A DNA stretch of 64,000 nucleotides from Desulfobulbaceae bacterium. GTDB taxonomy: Bacteria; Desulfobacterota; Desulfobulbia; Desulfobulbales; Desulfurivibrionaceae. The stretch spans positions 38,207 through 102,206 of the forward strand of contig SJBG01000008.1 of NCBI GenBank assembly GCA_004332195.1, read 5' to 3'. The notes below the pieces were generated by a model. It was not told the origin of the DNA. It did no database searches and saw nothing but the letters and a program-made list of their open reading frames with translations. Positions 10,462 through 21,010 of this stretch are shown one piece after another; the first letter of the stretch is position 1; every line of letters starts with the position of its first letter. Position numbers and translations under genes: made by a program.

Positions 10462-11292
10462 ATGGCAACCAGGAAAAAATTTTATGCGGTGGCCAAAGGC
10501 CGAATGCCGGGGATTTATGCCGCTTGGTCTCTGGCCAAAGCTCAGGTTGATGGTTTCCCCGGAGCTTGTTATCAGGGGTTTGTCGATCAAGAGGAGGCGG
10601 AGAATTGGTTGACCAGGCAAGGCCCTCAACCCAAGGAGGTCACCGAGGTGACCAGTTCTCGATCAGCCGGGCCAAAAGTGAAGCCGGCAGGTCTTGCCTC
10701 TGGTGGGGGCAGAGACAGGGCGCCATCCGGCCAAGGGTCAAAAAAGGTTGAATTAAGGGATTCATGCCTCCCGCCTCAGGGTGAACCCCAAGCCAAAACC
10801 CCATCGGCTCCGGCGGGGAAGATTCTTATTTATACCGACGGTGGAGCTCAGGGCAATCCCGGACCAGGCGGCTATGGTGTTGTCCAGATTGTCAACGGGC
10901 AACGCCGGGAACTGGCCGGCGGTTACCGGCTTACTACCAATAATCGTATGGAGCTGATGGCCTGCATTGTCGCCCTGGCCGAGCTGGGGCGCTGCGATCA
11001 ACCCATCCAGCTTTTTTCCGACTCCGGCTATGTGGTCAATGGGATCAACAAGCGCTGGGCCCAGGGCTGGCGCCGACGGGGTTGGCGCAAAGCTGATGGC
11101 CGCCCCGCCCTTAATACCGACCTCTGGAGCCGCCTACTGGATCTGGAGGAGAGACTGACGGTAAAATTCAACTGGATCCGGGGTCATGCCGGCAATCCCC
11201 TCAATGAACGTTGCGACCAGTTGGCGGTGGCCATGGCCCGCCAACCCGGTCTGCCGGCGGATAGCGAGTATGAAAAACTTCTTCATCGCTAA
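10462..11292 (+). CDS. rnhA: Ribonuclease H1 with N-terminal viroplasmin-like RNA-binding domain
   Basis: KFYAVAKGRMPGIYAAWSLAKAQVDGFPGACYQGF (viroplasmin) and IYTDGGAQGNPGPGGYG...TNNRMELMACIVAL...SDSGYVVNGI...VKFNWIRGHAGNPLNERCDQLA. Confidence 0.93.
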   Translation: MATRKKFYAVAKGRMPGIYAAWSLAKAQVDGFPGACYQGFVDQEEAENWLTRQGPQPKEVTEVTSSRSAGPKVKPAGLASGGGRDRAPSGQGSKKVELRDSCLPPQGEPQAKTPSAPAGKILIYTDGGAQGNPGPGGYGVVQIVNGQRRELAGGYRLTTNNRMELMACIVALAELGRCDQPIQLFSDSGYVVNGINKRWAQGWRRRGWRKADGRPALNTDLWSRLLDLEERLTVKFNWIRGHAGNPLNERCDQLAVAMARQPGLPADSEYEKLLHR

Positions 11293-11300
11293 CAACATTA

Positions 11301-11441
11301 TGCTACCTTGAAAAATTAGCTATTTTGTTCGAACTCAAGGCATGCGAAAAAAATTACCGCAGACATATGGTTGATATTCCGAGGATAATTTTTTGAGCAT
11401 AACGCAGAAATCGGGCGAAAGAGCAATTTTTCAAGATGGCC
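11301..11441 (+). mobile_element. MITE-like element copy 3, flanked by ATTA direct repeats
   Basis: TGCTACCTTGAAAAATTAGC...CAATTTTTCAAGATGGCC; flanking ATTA both sides; starts 9 nt after rnhA stop. Confidence 0.85.
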
Positions 11442-11508
11442 ATTATAGTTTCACGGGAATCTTATTGTGTGTTGCTAGAGGGTTATGCCTTAGGTTGTCC
11501 ATCCAAAA

Positions 11509-12864
11509 TTAACAATGCCCAATTTTGAATTGGGGATCCCCGGGATCCCGCCAGGTGATGCGACCGTCCATAATGGTCAGGACGGCCTTACCTTCCATTT
11601 CCCAGGCGGAAAATGGCGAGTTCTGGCTGCGGGACTGGTTGTTTTCGGGCCGGAAGATAAACCTGCGTTGGGGATCAATCAAGGTTAGGTCCGCGGGCTC
11701 ACCCACCGCCAGTTGTCCACCGGGCACTCCGAGAATCCCGGCGGGATTGCGGGATAACAATTCCACTAGGCGCAAGGGCGTGATTAGCCCTTCCCGGACC
11801 AGGACCAGAGTGAGGGGTACGGCACTCTCCAAACCGATGATTCCGTTGGCGGCAAGATCAAACTCCAGCTCTTTTTCCAAGCCACTGTGAGGGGCGTGAT
11901 CGGTGGCCACGGCATCAAGAGTACCGTCGGCCAGGGCCGCGCGGATGGCGGCGACATCGGTGGCGGTGCGCAGGGGTGGGTTCATTTTGGCCATGGTGTC
12001 ATAAAGTCCCACCGCTTCTTCGGTCAGCGTGAAGTAATGGGGCGCGGTTTCGGCCGTAATCGATACCCCCTGACTTTTGGCCCGGCGGATCAAATCCACC
12101 GCTTCGGCCGTGCTGACATGGGCGATATGCAGGGGTCGTCCGGTATATTGAGCCAGAGCCAAATCTCGATAAACCATGATCTCTTCCGCCACTCGGGGTA
12201 TGCCCCGCAAACCCAAGCGGGTGGAAACTATTCCCTCATTCATCACCCCGTTGCGACTCAGGCTTGCCTCCTCGGCATGGCTGATCACTAAGAGCCGGTG
12301 GTCACCGGCATACTCCAGGGCCCGGCGCATCAATTGGCTATCGCTAACTGGCCGACCATCATCGCTGAGGGCCCGCACACCGGCCCGGCGCATTTCACCA
12401 AAGGGAGCCAGGGTCTCGCCCCGGCCACCCAAACTGATTGACCCCACCGGATAAACTCTGGCTGCCGCCCCCACTGCCGCCGCCATAATCAGGCGAGTAA
12501 CCTCAGGGCTATCGTTAATCGGGCGGGTATTGGGCATGCAGGCCACCGCGGTAAACCCCCCCGCCGCCGCCGCCATGGTCCCAGTGGCAATGGTCTCTTT
12601 GTGTTCATCGCCGGGTTCGCGGAGATGAACATGGATGTCGACCAAGCCAGGGGTCAGCCAGAATCCCCGCGCGTCAATCCGCCATAAATCATCTAGTCGA
12701 GCCAAAGCGCCCAAATCGGTGGCAAGGCGACCCTGGTTGAACTCTCCCGCCGCCACCGCTGCTATTTTTCCCTCCCGCACCCAAACATAGCCCGTAGCGT
12801 CCAGGCCGGAAGCCGGGTCAAGCAGGCGGGCGTTTTCCAACAAAATCGACGAATTGCTAGACAT
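11509..12864 (-). CDS. pyrC: Dihydroorotase
   Basis: WLTPGLVDIHVHLREPGDEHKETIATGTMAAAAGGFT; ALADGTLDAVATDHAPH. Confidence 0.95.
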   Translation of the reverse strand: MSSNSSILLENARLLDPASGLDATGYVWVREGKIAAVAAGEFNQGRLATDLGALARLDDLWRIDARGFWLTPGLVDIHVHLREPGDEHKETIATGTMAAAAGGFTAVACMPNTRPINDSPEVTRLIMAAAVGAAARVYPVGSISLGGRGETLAPFGEMRRAGVRALSDDGRPVSDSQLMRRALEYAGDHRLLVISHAEEASLSRNGVMNEGIVSTRLGLRGIPRVAEEIMVYRDLALAQYTGRPLHIAHVSTAEAVDLIRRAKSQGVSITAETAPHYFTLTEEAVGLYDTMAKMNPPLRTATDVAAIRAALADGTLDAVATDHAPHSGLEKELEFDLAANGIIGLESAVPLTLVLVREGLITPLRLVELLSRNPAGILGVPGGQLAVGEPADLTLIDPQRRFIFRPENNQSRSQNSPFSAWEMEGKAVLTIMDGRITWRDPGDPQFKIGHC

Positions 12865-12903
12865 TTTCTCCCCATCTCCGGTTATTCATCGCAAGATGAA
12901 TCA

Positions 12904-13830
12904 TCATCCTGCGACCAGGTACAACAGCGCCATCCGCACCGCCACACCGTTGGTCACCTGATCAAGAATCACTGAACGGGAACCATCGGCCAGGGCTGGA
13001 GTCAGTTCCACTCCGCGGTTAACAGGGCCGGGGTGCATGATGATCGCATCAGGTCGAGCCAGGGCCATGAGCTCTGGCGTGATCCCGTAAAAAATGGCGT
13101 ACTCCCGCAGAGACGGGAGCAAGGGGTCAAACTGGCGCTCCTGCTGCACCCGCAGAGCCATAACCACATCGGCATCAGCCACCGCCGCCCGCACCGAGGA
13201 ACAAACCATCGCCCCCATAGCGGCAACGCCTGGCGGCATTAAGGTGGCTGGCCCGGCCACCCGCACCTCCGCCCCCATTTTGCTGAAGCCGATAATGTTG
13301 GAATGAGCCACCCGACTATGAGTGATATCACCAATAATTGCCACCTTCAGGCCCTGAATCCGACCCTTGTGCTCCCGCACCGTCATCAGGTCAAGCAAGG
13401 CCTGACTGGGATGCTCATGGGCGCCGTCCCCGGCGTTGATCACCGAAGCCTTGACATGGCGGGCCAGCAAACCGGGCACCCCGGAACGAGAGTGACGAAT
13501 GATGATACAATCCGGGTTCATGGCGGCTAGGTTGCGGGCCGTATCCACCAGAGTCTCCCCCTTAACCGCACTACTATCGACGCTGGAGATACTAAAAGTA
13601 TCGGCGCTCAGCCGCTTAGCGGCAATTTCAAAGGAAAGGCGGGTGCGGGTGGAAGGCTCAAAGAAGAGATTGATCACCGTCTTACCCCGCAGAGTCGGCA
13701 CTTTCTTGATCGAGCGCTGCGAAATTTCCTTAAAGGATTCGGCGGTTTGCAAAATAAGCTCAATATCATCGACGCTCAGGTCGGCCAGACCCAGAATATG
13801 ACGGCGGGAAAAGGTATGCGCGTCGCTCAT
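12904..13830 (-). CDS. pyrB: Aspartate carbamoyltransferase catalytic subunit
   Basis: [65 protein letters not shown]. Confidence 0.96.
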   Translation of the reverse strand: MSDAHTFSRRHILGLADLSVDDIELILQTAESFKEISQRSIKKVPTLRGKTVINLFFEPSTRTRLSFEIAAKRLSADTFSISSVDSSAVKGETLVDTARNLAAMNPDCIIIRHSRSGVPGLLARHVKASVINAGDGAHEHPSQALLDLMTVREHKGRIQGLKVAIIGDITHSRVAHSNIIGFSKMGAEVRVAGPATLMPPGVAAMGAMVCSSVRAAVADADVVMALRVQQERQFDPLLPSLREYAIFYGITPELMALARPDAIIMHPGPVNRGVELTPALADGSRSVILDQVTNGVAVRMALLYLVAG

Positions 13831-13876
13831 GTTCAGTCACCCGGCCCTACGCCCAACTTTTCGTTCGATACTTCGC

Positions 13877-14545
13877 TCAACCCCCACTCACCCCGCCACC
13901 CGATCCGCCAATGATTCTCTGACCCAGGCGCGACCAGCGTACCCTGCTCTCTTCCCAATCCCAAGACCAATAAAGGACAAAGGCCCGGCCCTTCAGAGCC
14001 CGGGTCTCCACCGTGCCCCAAAAGCGACTGTCGAGACTGTTGTCCCGATTATCACCCAAGACGAACATCTCTCCCGGCCCCACCGTCAACGGTTCCAGGT
14101 TGTCCCGGGGCTGCTGGGCGGCAGGATAGATCTTCGGATCGAGAAACATCGCCCAAGGATCATCCAGGGGGACACCGTCAACATAAACCGTTTTATCGCG
14201 AATTGCCACGGTCTCGCCGGGTAGAGCGATCACCCGCTTAATATAGTTCTGGGAGGGATCAAGGGGAAATCTGAAGACCACCACGTCATGACGCCGAGGC
14301 TCGCCCAGATTGACCCAGACTTCGCCGCTGAAAGGGTTGCGAATACCGTAAGCAAATTTGCTGACCAGCAGATGATCGCCGATCAGAAGGGAGGGTTTCA
14401 TCGAGCCGGAAGGAATTTTAAAGGCCTGAACGACAAAGGTGCGAATAAACAAGGCCAGGATCAGGGCGATCACGATGGCCTCGGCATATTCCCGAAAAAC
14501 CGACTTCCGGCCGAGGTCATTTTTGCTGGTAATGTTAGTGGCCAA
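13877..14545 (-). CDS. lepB: Signal peptidase I
   Basis: QAFKIPSGSMKPSLLIGDHLLVSKFAYG; NYIKRVIALPGETV; FVLGDNRDNSLDSRFWG. Confidence 0.96.
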   Translation of the reverse strand: MATNITSKNDLGRKSVFREYAEAIVIALILALFIRTFVVQAFKIPSGSMKPSLLIGDHLLVSKFAYGIRNPFSGEVWVNLGEPRRHDVVVFRFPLDPSQNYIKRVIALPGETVAIRDKTVYVDGVPLDDPWAMFLDPKIYPAAQQPRDNLEPLTVGPGEMFVLGDNRDNSLDSRFWGTVETRALKGRAFVLYWSWDWEESRVRWSRLGQRIIGGSGGGVSGG

Positions 14546-14694
14546 GTTTAGCTCCTATAATCCTCTTTTGCGCTTGTAAAACCACCGACTGGGCTACCGG
14601 CCTGCTGGGCGGACGGCGATATTAATTGTTTTGGTGACGCGGCCCCCGGCGCTGCGCGCAGGCCGGGCGACCCCAACCCTGTCGACGACGCCAC

Positions 14695-15243
14695 TCATTG
14701 TTTTGGTGGCTCGGCTCTCTCTTCTGGTTGCTTGCGGTTATTTTCGTACAGGGCCAGAAAGTTGATCGGGTCTATCAAGAAAGGCATAAATCCGCCGTCC
14801 ACCGTGGCCTGACTGATGATTTGCCGGGTGAATGGGAAGAGCAAGGCCGGACATTCCACCGCCAACACCGCCGGAAGGTGGGCGACCGGTATATTCTGGA
14901 GCAGAAAAACTCCACCGTGCTCCAACTCGACGATGAACATGGTTTGGCCATTCTTGTTATTGCTTACTTTGGCCGTAATCGCCATCATCACCTCATAATG
15001 ATTATCGCCCTCCAGTTTGCGGTTTTGCAGCTTCACCTGAACATCGGCCTTGGGGTCCGCTCCCTGCTCGAGAAAAACATCCGGGGCACCGGGATTTTCA
15101 AAGGAAAGGTCTTTAACGTACATCTTTTGGATGCGAAACACCGGAACCCCTTCCCGGTTCCGTCCTTCCGGCTGTCCCGCCGCCGATCCCGTTGCCTGAC
15201 CCGTTGCCTGACCCGTTGCTCCGCCCGTCTTTGCTTCACTCAT
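14695..15243 (-). CDS. secB: Protein-export chaperone SecB
   Basis: FRIQKMYVKDLSFENPGAPDVFLE; VELEHGGVFLLQNIP; CPALLFPFTRQIISQATVDGGFMPFLIDPINFLALY; start re-assigned to MSEAKTGG. Confidence 0.92.
   Translation of the reverse strand: MSEAKTGGATGQATGQATGSAAGQPEGRNREGVPVFRIQKMYVKDLSFENPGAPDVFLEQGADPKADVQVKLQNRKLEGDNHYEVMMAITAKVSNNKNGQTMFIVELEHGGVFLLQNIPVAHLPAVLAVECPALLFPFTRQIISQATVDGGFMPFLIDPINFLALYENNRKQPEERAEPPKQ
15188..15219. repeat. 12-bp tandem repeat in the secB N-terminal extension
   Basis: CCCGTTGCCTGA x2 + CCCGTTGC, encoding (TGQA)n. Confidence 0.93.
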
Positions 15244-15477
15244 TTTTTCGTCTCCTTTTTGCTGTATAACGAAATTGAAGGAACTGTTCAGGAGCACCCA
15301 TTTTGTCCCATTGCGGCCTTCCCAAATAGCACAGGTATGCTTCGAAGTTCTATGCGACTGGAATAAACCCGGGAATATAGTCAATACCAGGCGAAAAGCC
15401 AAGCCGGTTAATTCAGCCCCGCCTGGGCTGAATTGGGCAACCGCCCCCCGGCGATCAGCATTCCGTTTATCGCTTTA

Positions 15478-15618
15478 GGCCACCTTGAAAAATTGCTCTT
15501 TCGCCCGATTTCTGCGTTGTGCTCAAAAAATTATCCTCGGAATATCAACCATATGCCTGCGGTATTTTTTTCGCGTGCCTTGAGATCGAACAAAACAGCT
15601 AATTTTTCAAGGTAAACC
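15478..15618 (-). mobile_element. MITE-like element copy 4 (reverse orientation), flanked by TTTA direct repeats
   Basis: GGCCACCTTGAAAAATTGCTC...GCTAATTTTTCAAGGTAAACC; TTTA at 15474-15477 and 15619-15622; abuts uvrA stop. Confidence 0.85.
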
Positions 15619-15623
15619 TTTAA

Positions 15624-18600
15624 TCAGTTCAGTAAGGGCCGCAGATAGCGACCGGTATGGGATTCAGAACATGCGGCGACCTCCTCCGGGGTTCCGACAA
15701 CCACCACCTGACCACCACCGTCTCCGCCTTCCGGCCCCAAATCAATAACATAATCGGCGGTCTTGATCGCATCCAGATTGTGCTCAATGACCACCACGGT
15801 ATTGCCGCTCGCCACCAGGCGATTTAAAACATGGAGCAAATGTTTGATATCGGCAGGATGCAGGCCGGTGGTCGGCTCATCCAGAATGTACAGGGTGCGC
15901 CCGGTCTGGCGTTTACTCAACTCCCGGGCAAGCTTTATTCTTTGGGCCTCGCCGCCGGACAAGCTCACCGAGGACTGACCCAGGGGAAGATAGCCCAGAC
16001 CCACATCAAATAAGGTCAAAAGCTTGTGGTAAACAGCCGGGATCGCCCGGAAAAATTCCACCCCCTCCTCCACCGTCATCGCCAGCACCGCGGCAATATT
16101 TTTGCCCTTGTAATGAATGTCCAGGGTGTCTTCGTTGTAGCGTCGCCCCCGGCAGGTTTCACAGGTAACATAAAGGTCGGGCAGAAAATGCATGGCGATT
16201 TTAATCACCCCGTCTCCCTCACAGGCCGCACAACGGCCACCCTTGAGATTGAAGCTGAACCGGCCCGGCTTGTAACCGCGAACCCGGGCTTCCGGCAGGC
16301 GGGCAAAAAGCTCGCGCACCGGCGTCAGCACCCCGGTATAGGTGGCGGGGTTGGAACGAGGAGTGCGACCAATGGGCCCCTGATCGATATCAATAACCTT
16401 ATCAATGTGCTTAAGACCAGTAAAACTCCGATGCGCCCCCGGTGTTTCCCTGGCCTGATAAAGATGGCGAGCTGCCGCCTTAAACAGGGTTTCAGTGACC
16501 AAGGTACTCTTACCTGAACCGGAAACCCCGGTGACACAGGTAAAAAGCCCCAAAGGTATCCCCACTGTGATCGCTTGTAAGTTGTTGGCTTTGGCCCCAT
16601 TGACGCGCAGCCACGCACTTTTTTTGCCGATCGGTCGCCGCCGGGCCGGGACCTCAATGGCCAGACGACCGCTAAGATAGCCCCCGGTCTGGGAGTTTTC
16701 CGTCACTAACAACCCGGCGACATCACCGCTATAAACCACCTGACCCCCGTGAACTCCCGCCCCGGGCCCCATATCCAGAACATGGTCAGCGGCCCTGATG
16801 GTATCCTCGTCATGCTCAACCACAATCACCGTGTTGCCCAGGTCGCGCAGACGCAACAGGGTATTGATCAGACGCCGGTTATCGCGCTGGTGCAGACCAA
16901 TGCTGGGTTCGTCAAGAATATAGAGGACCCCGGCCAGGCTGGAGCCAATTTGTGAGGCCAGGCGAATCCGCTGGGCCTCGCCGCCGGAAAGGGTGGAAGC
17001 CCGCCGCTCCAGACTGATATAGTCCAGGCCGACCCCCTTAAGAAAAACCAGGCGATCGTTGATTTCCTTGATGATCCGCCCGGCAACGGGGGCCTCCCCC
17101 GGGGAAAACTCGAGGGCGGCCAGGGCGGCCAGCAGCTGGGCGATACTCAAGGCGCAAAGCTGGTCAATGGACCAGGAACCGACCCGCACCGCCAAGGCCT
17201 CCGGCCGCAATCGGGCCCCATGACAAGCCGGGCAGGGCTGTTCGTTCATGTATTGCTCCAACTCCTCCCGCACCGCCCCCGACTCGGTTTCAAGATAACG
17301 CCGGGCCAGTTGCGGCAAAATCCCGGCAAAGGGTTGACGATGACTACGCCGACGACGAAAACGACTGTAGCTGAAGTTGATCGGCACATCGCCGCTGCCA
17401 TCCAGGATTATTCTCTTAATCTTCTCGGGTAGCTTAGCAAAAGGCTGGTCCGGATCGAAATCATAATGTTCGGCCAATGCGCTGATCAAGGCGGCCACAT
17501 AAGTGGATGAGCCGCGAGCGCGCCAGGGAACCAGGGCCCCCTGACGCAGGCTGAGACTCGGGTCGGGCACCACGCGTTGAGGATCGAACACCTGCTTGAT
17601 TCCCAAGCCGCCGCACGCCACGCAGGCACCCTTGGGGTTGTTGAAAGAGAAGAGCTGGGGGCTAAGTTCCGGCAGGCTGTGACCACAGCCGGCACAGGCG
17701 GCCAGTTCGCTGAATAACCGTTCGTTGCCCGCATCGCCGGCGACCGGCAGGTCGGGAAAATTAACCAGCAGGCGGCCTTCCGCCAACCTAACGGCCGTGC
17801 TTACCGAATCGGTTAAACGTCGGGCCATATCCGATTGCTGATCAACCGAATCGGCTAAACGTCGAGTCGTCTCCCTTTGCTGATCAACGGTTACATCTTC
17901 CTGTTTGCGCTTATGTTCAACCGGGATCATGCTCGCTTTCGCGACGGCGAGGTTCCTTGCCAAGCGCGTTCCGGTCACGTCCCGACGCTCAACCTGCTCG
18001 GTCGCTAGCTGCCGCTCACCCGCCCGCTGATTATTAGTCGCTACCGTCTTGATCACCAGGCGATCGACCACCGCGGCAATATGATGCTTTTTGGTCTTGC
18101 TCAGGCTGATTTCCTGATCCAAGCCCATGATTTTGCCGTCGATTCGGACTCGGACAAAGCCGTCCCGGCGTAAACGCTGCAAAACCGCCTGATGCTCTCC
18201 CTTTTGGCCATCCACCAGCGGGGCCAAAAGAACCATCCTGGTGCCCTCGGGATAACCCAGCAGGGTTTTTACCATATCCTGGACCGACTGGGGCCGGATG
18301 GACTCACCACAATGGGGACAATGAGGACGACCCACCCGGGCGAAAAGCAGGCGCAGGTGATCGTAAATCTCGGTGATAGTCCCCACCGTGGAGCGCGGAT
18401 TGCGGCTGGTGGTCCGTTGCTCGATCGACACCGCCGGCGACAAGCCCTCCAGCAGATCGACCTCCGGCTTATCCATCTGGCCTAAAAATTGGCGGGCGTA
18501 GGTGGAAAGTGACTCAACGTAGCGCCGCTGACCCTCGGCGTAAAGGGTGTCAAAGGCCAGCGACGACTTACCGGAGCCGGATAAACCGCTGAAGACCACC

Positions 18601-18683
18601 AGCCGGTTACGGGGCAGATCGACATCGATATTTCGCAGATTATGCATCCGAGCGCCCCGGATGCGAAGATATTGTGGTTCCAT
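15624..18683 (-). CDS. uvrA: Excinuclease ABC subunit A
   Basis: [88 protein letters not shown]; carries an extra ~80-aa low-complexity segment. Confidence 0.97.
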   Translation of the reverse strand: MEPQYLRIRGARMHNLRNIDVDLPRNRLVVFSGLSGSGKSSLAFDTLYAEGQRRYVESLSTYARQFLGQMDKPEVDLLEGLSPAVSIEQRTTSRNPRSTVGTITEIYDHLRLLFARVGRPHCPHCGESIRPQSVQDMVKTLLGYPEGTRMVLLAPLVDGQKGEHQAVLQRLRRDGFVRVRIDGKIMGLDQEISLSKTKKHHIAAVVDRLVIKTVATNNQRAGERQLATEQVERRDVTGTRLARNLAVAKASMIPVEHKRKQEDVTVDQQRETTRRLADSVDQQSDMARRLTDSVSTAVRLAEGRLLVNFPDLPVAGDAGNERLFSELAACAGCGHSLPELSPQLFSFNNPKGACVACGGLGIKQVFDPQRVVPDPSLSLRQGALVPWRARGSSTYVAALISALAEHYDFDPDQPFAKLPEKIKRIILDGSGDVPINFSYSRFRRRRSHRQPFAGILPQLARRYLETESGAVREELEQYMNEQPCPACHGARLRPEALAVRVGSWSIDQLCALSIAQLLAALAALEFSPGEAPVAGRIIKEINDRLVFLKGVGLDYISLERRASTLSGGEAQRIRLASQIGSSLAGVLYILDEPSIGLHQRDNRRLINTLLRLRDLGNTVIVVEHDEDTIRAADHVLDMGPGAGVHGGQVVYSGDVAGLLVTENSQTGGYLSGRLAIEVPARRRPIGKKSAWLRVNGAKANNLQAITVGIPLGLFTCVTGVSGSGKSTLVTETLFKAAARHLYQARETPGAHRSFTGLKHIDKVIDIDQGPIGRTPRSNPATYTGVLTPVRELFARLPEARVRGYKPGRFSFNLKGGRCAACEGDGVIKIAMHFLPDLYVTCETCRGRRYNEDTLDIHYKGKNIAAVLAMTVEEGVEFFRAIPAVYHKLLTLFDVGLGYLPLGQSSVSLSGGEAQRIKLARELSKRQTGRTLYILDEPTTGLHPADIKHLLHVLNRLVASGNTVVVIEHNLDAIKTADYVIDLGPEGGDGGGQVVVVGTPEEVAACSESHTGRYLRPLLN
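17803..17886. repeat. 42-bp imperfect tandem duplication inside uvrA
   Basis: ACCGAATCGGTTAAACGTCGGGCCATATCCGATTGCTGATCA followed by ACCGAATCGGCTAAACGTCGAGTCGTCTCCCTTTGCTGATCA. Confidence 0.9.
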
Positions 18684-18761
18684 GCAAAAAAGTCCGCTTA
18701 AAAGATAATTACCGCACCGTCATCAAGCGTAGCTGAAAATGATTGGCAGAATGCTCCAAAA

Positions 18762-18800
18762 AATAAAGCAGGCCCGATAATTCGAACCTGCTTTATTTTT
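18762..18800. terminator. Bidirectional intrinsic terminator, probable end of the dsr operon
   Basis: AATAAAGCAGG-cccgataattcgaa-CCTGCTTTATT with T-tracts on both strands. Confidence 0.75.
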
Positions 18801-18876
18801 GCGGCCATAGTGTCATATCGTTTAAGCGGTCACCTTTGTTAACAACCCACAACCGGTCTAAACAAATAGCCCTAAA

Positions 18877-19017
18877 GGCCACCTTGAAAAATTGCTCTTT
18901 CGCCCGATTTCTGCGTTATGCTCAAAAAACTATCCTCGGAATATCAACCATATACCTGCGGTAATTTTTTTCGCATGCCTTGAACTCGAACAAAATAGCT
19001 AATTTTTCAAGGTGGCC
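18877..19017 (-). mobile_element. MITE-like element copy 5 (reverse orientation), flanked by TAAA direct repeats
   Basis: GGCCACCTTGAAAAATTGCTC...AATTTTTCAAGGTGGCC; TAAA at 18873-18876 and 19018-19021; terminal base is part of the dsrP stop codon. Confidence 0.87.
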
Positions 19018-20186
19018 TAAAGTCCTTTTTCCAGTTTAACGCTGATCGCCACCTTATAGAGAATGGTCAGAATCAGGCCGCCGGTGGCCCAAACAGCCGC
19101 GGTGATCCCAAGCTCGATAATGGTGGGGTAATACTGAGTCACCTGGCCGAAGGGATTAGGGACAAACCCGCCCAAGACCATACCCAAGCCCTTGTCGATC
19201 CAGAGCGAAAGAAATATCATGGCGCAGGAAACTCCCAGCAGCAGATCGGACTTGCGCGAGCGGGCCATAAGAATCAGCGCGATACCGATAACCCCGATTA
19301 CCACTGAAGCCTGCATGTACGGCACCAGATTATTAAAGATCAAGCCGTCTCGTTCCAGGCCGAAGAAGAGGTAATCCTTGGTGTACATCTTACTTGGATA
19401 CTGACTGTAGTAGGCAACGAAAAATTCGCAGGCCAGGAAAAAGAAGTTGATAATCGCCGCGTAGGTAATAATGGTAACCAGCTTGTCCTTAGCCATTTGG
19501 CCTACCCGGAAAAGCGTGTTGCGCTCAAGAACCAGGGCAATAATCAGCAAAAGAGCCGGGCCGGCGGCAAAGGCCGAGGCCAGGAAGCGAGGAGCCATGA
19601 TTGCGGTAAGCCAGTAATCACGGCCCGGCAGACCAGCATAAAGAAACGCGGTAACGGTGTGAATGCTGACCGCCCATGGGATGGACAGGTAAATAAAAGG
19701 TTTCACCCAGTTGGCATACTTGACCCCCTTGTACTCGGAGTGCAAAATCGCCCAACCGCACAACAGATTTAAGGCCAGGTAACCGTTAAGCACGATCATG
19801 TCCCAGAACATTATGGACTGGGGAGAGGGGTGGAGGATCACGTTAAAGGCCCGCATCGGTTGGCCAAGATCGGCGATGATAAACATCAAACACATCACCA
19901 CGGCGGCGATAGCCATGAACTCGCCCAAAATGGTGATCCGACCGAACGCCTTGTAGTTATGAAGATAGTAGGGGAGCACCAGCATCAAACCGCCGGCGGC
20001 AACCCCGACCAGAAAAGTAAATTGGGAAATATAGAGGCCCCAGGACACATCACGGCTCATCCCGGTGACCCCCAAACCATGGGTAAATTGCTGGGCGTAG
20101 CACCAACCGCCCACGGCGATGACCGCCAACAGACACGCTATCCAGATCCAGTATCCTTTACTCCCCTGAAACGCTTTTTCAATCAT
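19017..20186 (-). CDS. dsrP: DsrP, NrfD-family integral membrane subunit of Dsr complex
   Basis: Ten-TM NrfD-like protein (GMSRDVSWGLYISQFTFLVGVAAGGLMLVLPYYLHNYKAFGRITILGEF) directly after DsrO. Confidence 0.93.
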   Translation of the reverse strand: MIEKAFQGSKGYWIWIACLLAVIAVGGWCYAQQFTHGLGVTGMSRDVSWGLYISQFTFLVGVAAGGLMLVLPYYLHNYKAFGRITILGEFMAIAAVVMCLMFIIADLGQPMRAFNVILHPSPQSIMFWDMIVLNGYLALNLLCGWAILHSEYKGVKYANWVKPFIYLSIPWAVSIHTVTAFLYAGLPGRDYWLTAIMAPRFLASAFAAGPALLLIIALVLERNTLFRVGQMAKDKLVTIITYAAIINFFFLACEFFVAYYSQYPSKMYTKDYLFFGLERDGLIFNNLVPYMQASVVIGVIGIALILMARSRKSDLLLGVSCAMIFLSLWIDKGLGMVLGGFVPNPFGQVTQYYPTIIELGITAAVWATGGLILTILYKVAISVKLEKGL

Positions 20187-20197
20187 GACCGATCACC

Positions 20198-21010
20198 TTA
20201 AACGATATAGAAGATGGATGGACGGGTGCCCAGGGACCCTCGCCGGGTTATCGTAAATTTTTCGCGCAGCACCTGACTGATTGCCGATTGCGGATCGTTG
20301 AGATTACCAAAGAAAATGGCCTCGTAAGCTGCGGCCTCTTCGACACAGGCCGGTAGTTCCCCAACCGCCAGGCGATGCGCGCAGAAATTGCATTTTTCCA
20401 CGACTCCTATGGTGCGCGTCGGATACCTGCGGTTAAGCTTGCGAATCAACGGATTGCCACGCTCGTTCTTACCACGAGGATCTAACCAGTTGAAGTTGCG
20501 GGCCCCGTAAGGGCAGGCCGCCATACAGAAGCGACAGCCGATGCAGCGATGATAGTCCATGGCCACCACCCCGTCGGCCTTCTTAAAGGTCGCCCTAGTG
20601 GGACAAACCCGAACGCAGGGGGGGTTATCGCAGTGATTACAGAGGGCAAGAACGGGCGTACCCTGCAACTTCTCGGCTTGACGATAGTGAGTATCTTTAA
20701 CAAAGACGTGCTCGAACTTATCGGTCCAGAGCCACTTGACCTGGTGATCGGGGTTAGCGAAATCGGGCACGTTATGGATGGAGTGACAAGCATCAATGCA
20801 GCGCTGGGCCAGGCCGCGATGTTCGATAAACTTGTTGATATCGATGACCATCCCCAATCGGGTCTCGGCCTTGGTCTTTACCACCCCGGCCCGGCGCAAA
20901 CCAGAGGCCGCAGCCTCGCCGCTCAGCAGGGCATGAAAAGCAGAAGATGCCCCGATCCCCGCCACCGTAACCCCGGCCAGTTTGAGAAAATCTCGCCTGT
21001 CCTTATTCAT
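20198..21010 (-). CDS. dsrO: DsrO, periplasmic 4Fe-4S ferredoxin-like subunit (Tat signal)
   Basis: RRDFLKLAGVTVAGIGASSA signal; CNHCDNPPCVRVCPTRATF; CIGCRFCMAACPYGARNFNW. Confidence 0.94.
   Translation of the reverse strand: MNKDRRDFLKLAGVTVAGIGASSAFHALLSGEAAASGLRRAGVVKTKAETRLGMVIDINKFIEHRGLAQRCIDACHSIHNVPDFANPDHQVKWLWTDKFEHVFVKDTHYRQAEKLQGTPVLALCNHCDNPPCVRVCPTRATFKKADGVVAMDYHRCIGCRFCMAACPYGARNFNWLDPRGKNERGNPLIRKLNRRYPTRTIGVVEKCNFCAHRLAVGELPACVEEAAAYEAIFFGNLNDPQSAISQVLREKFTITRRGSLGTRPSIFYIV

Noticed and set aside
15433-15615. Small ORFs sharing GHLEKLLFRPISALCSKNYPRNINH (also at 28242-28451)
   Set aside because: The shared peptide is a translation of the MITE itself; ORFs begin outside and have no independent coding support.
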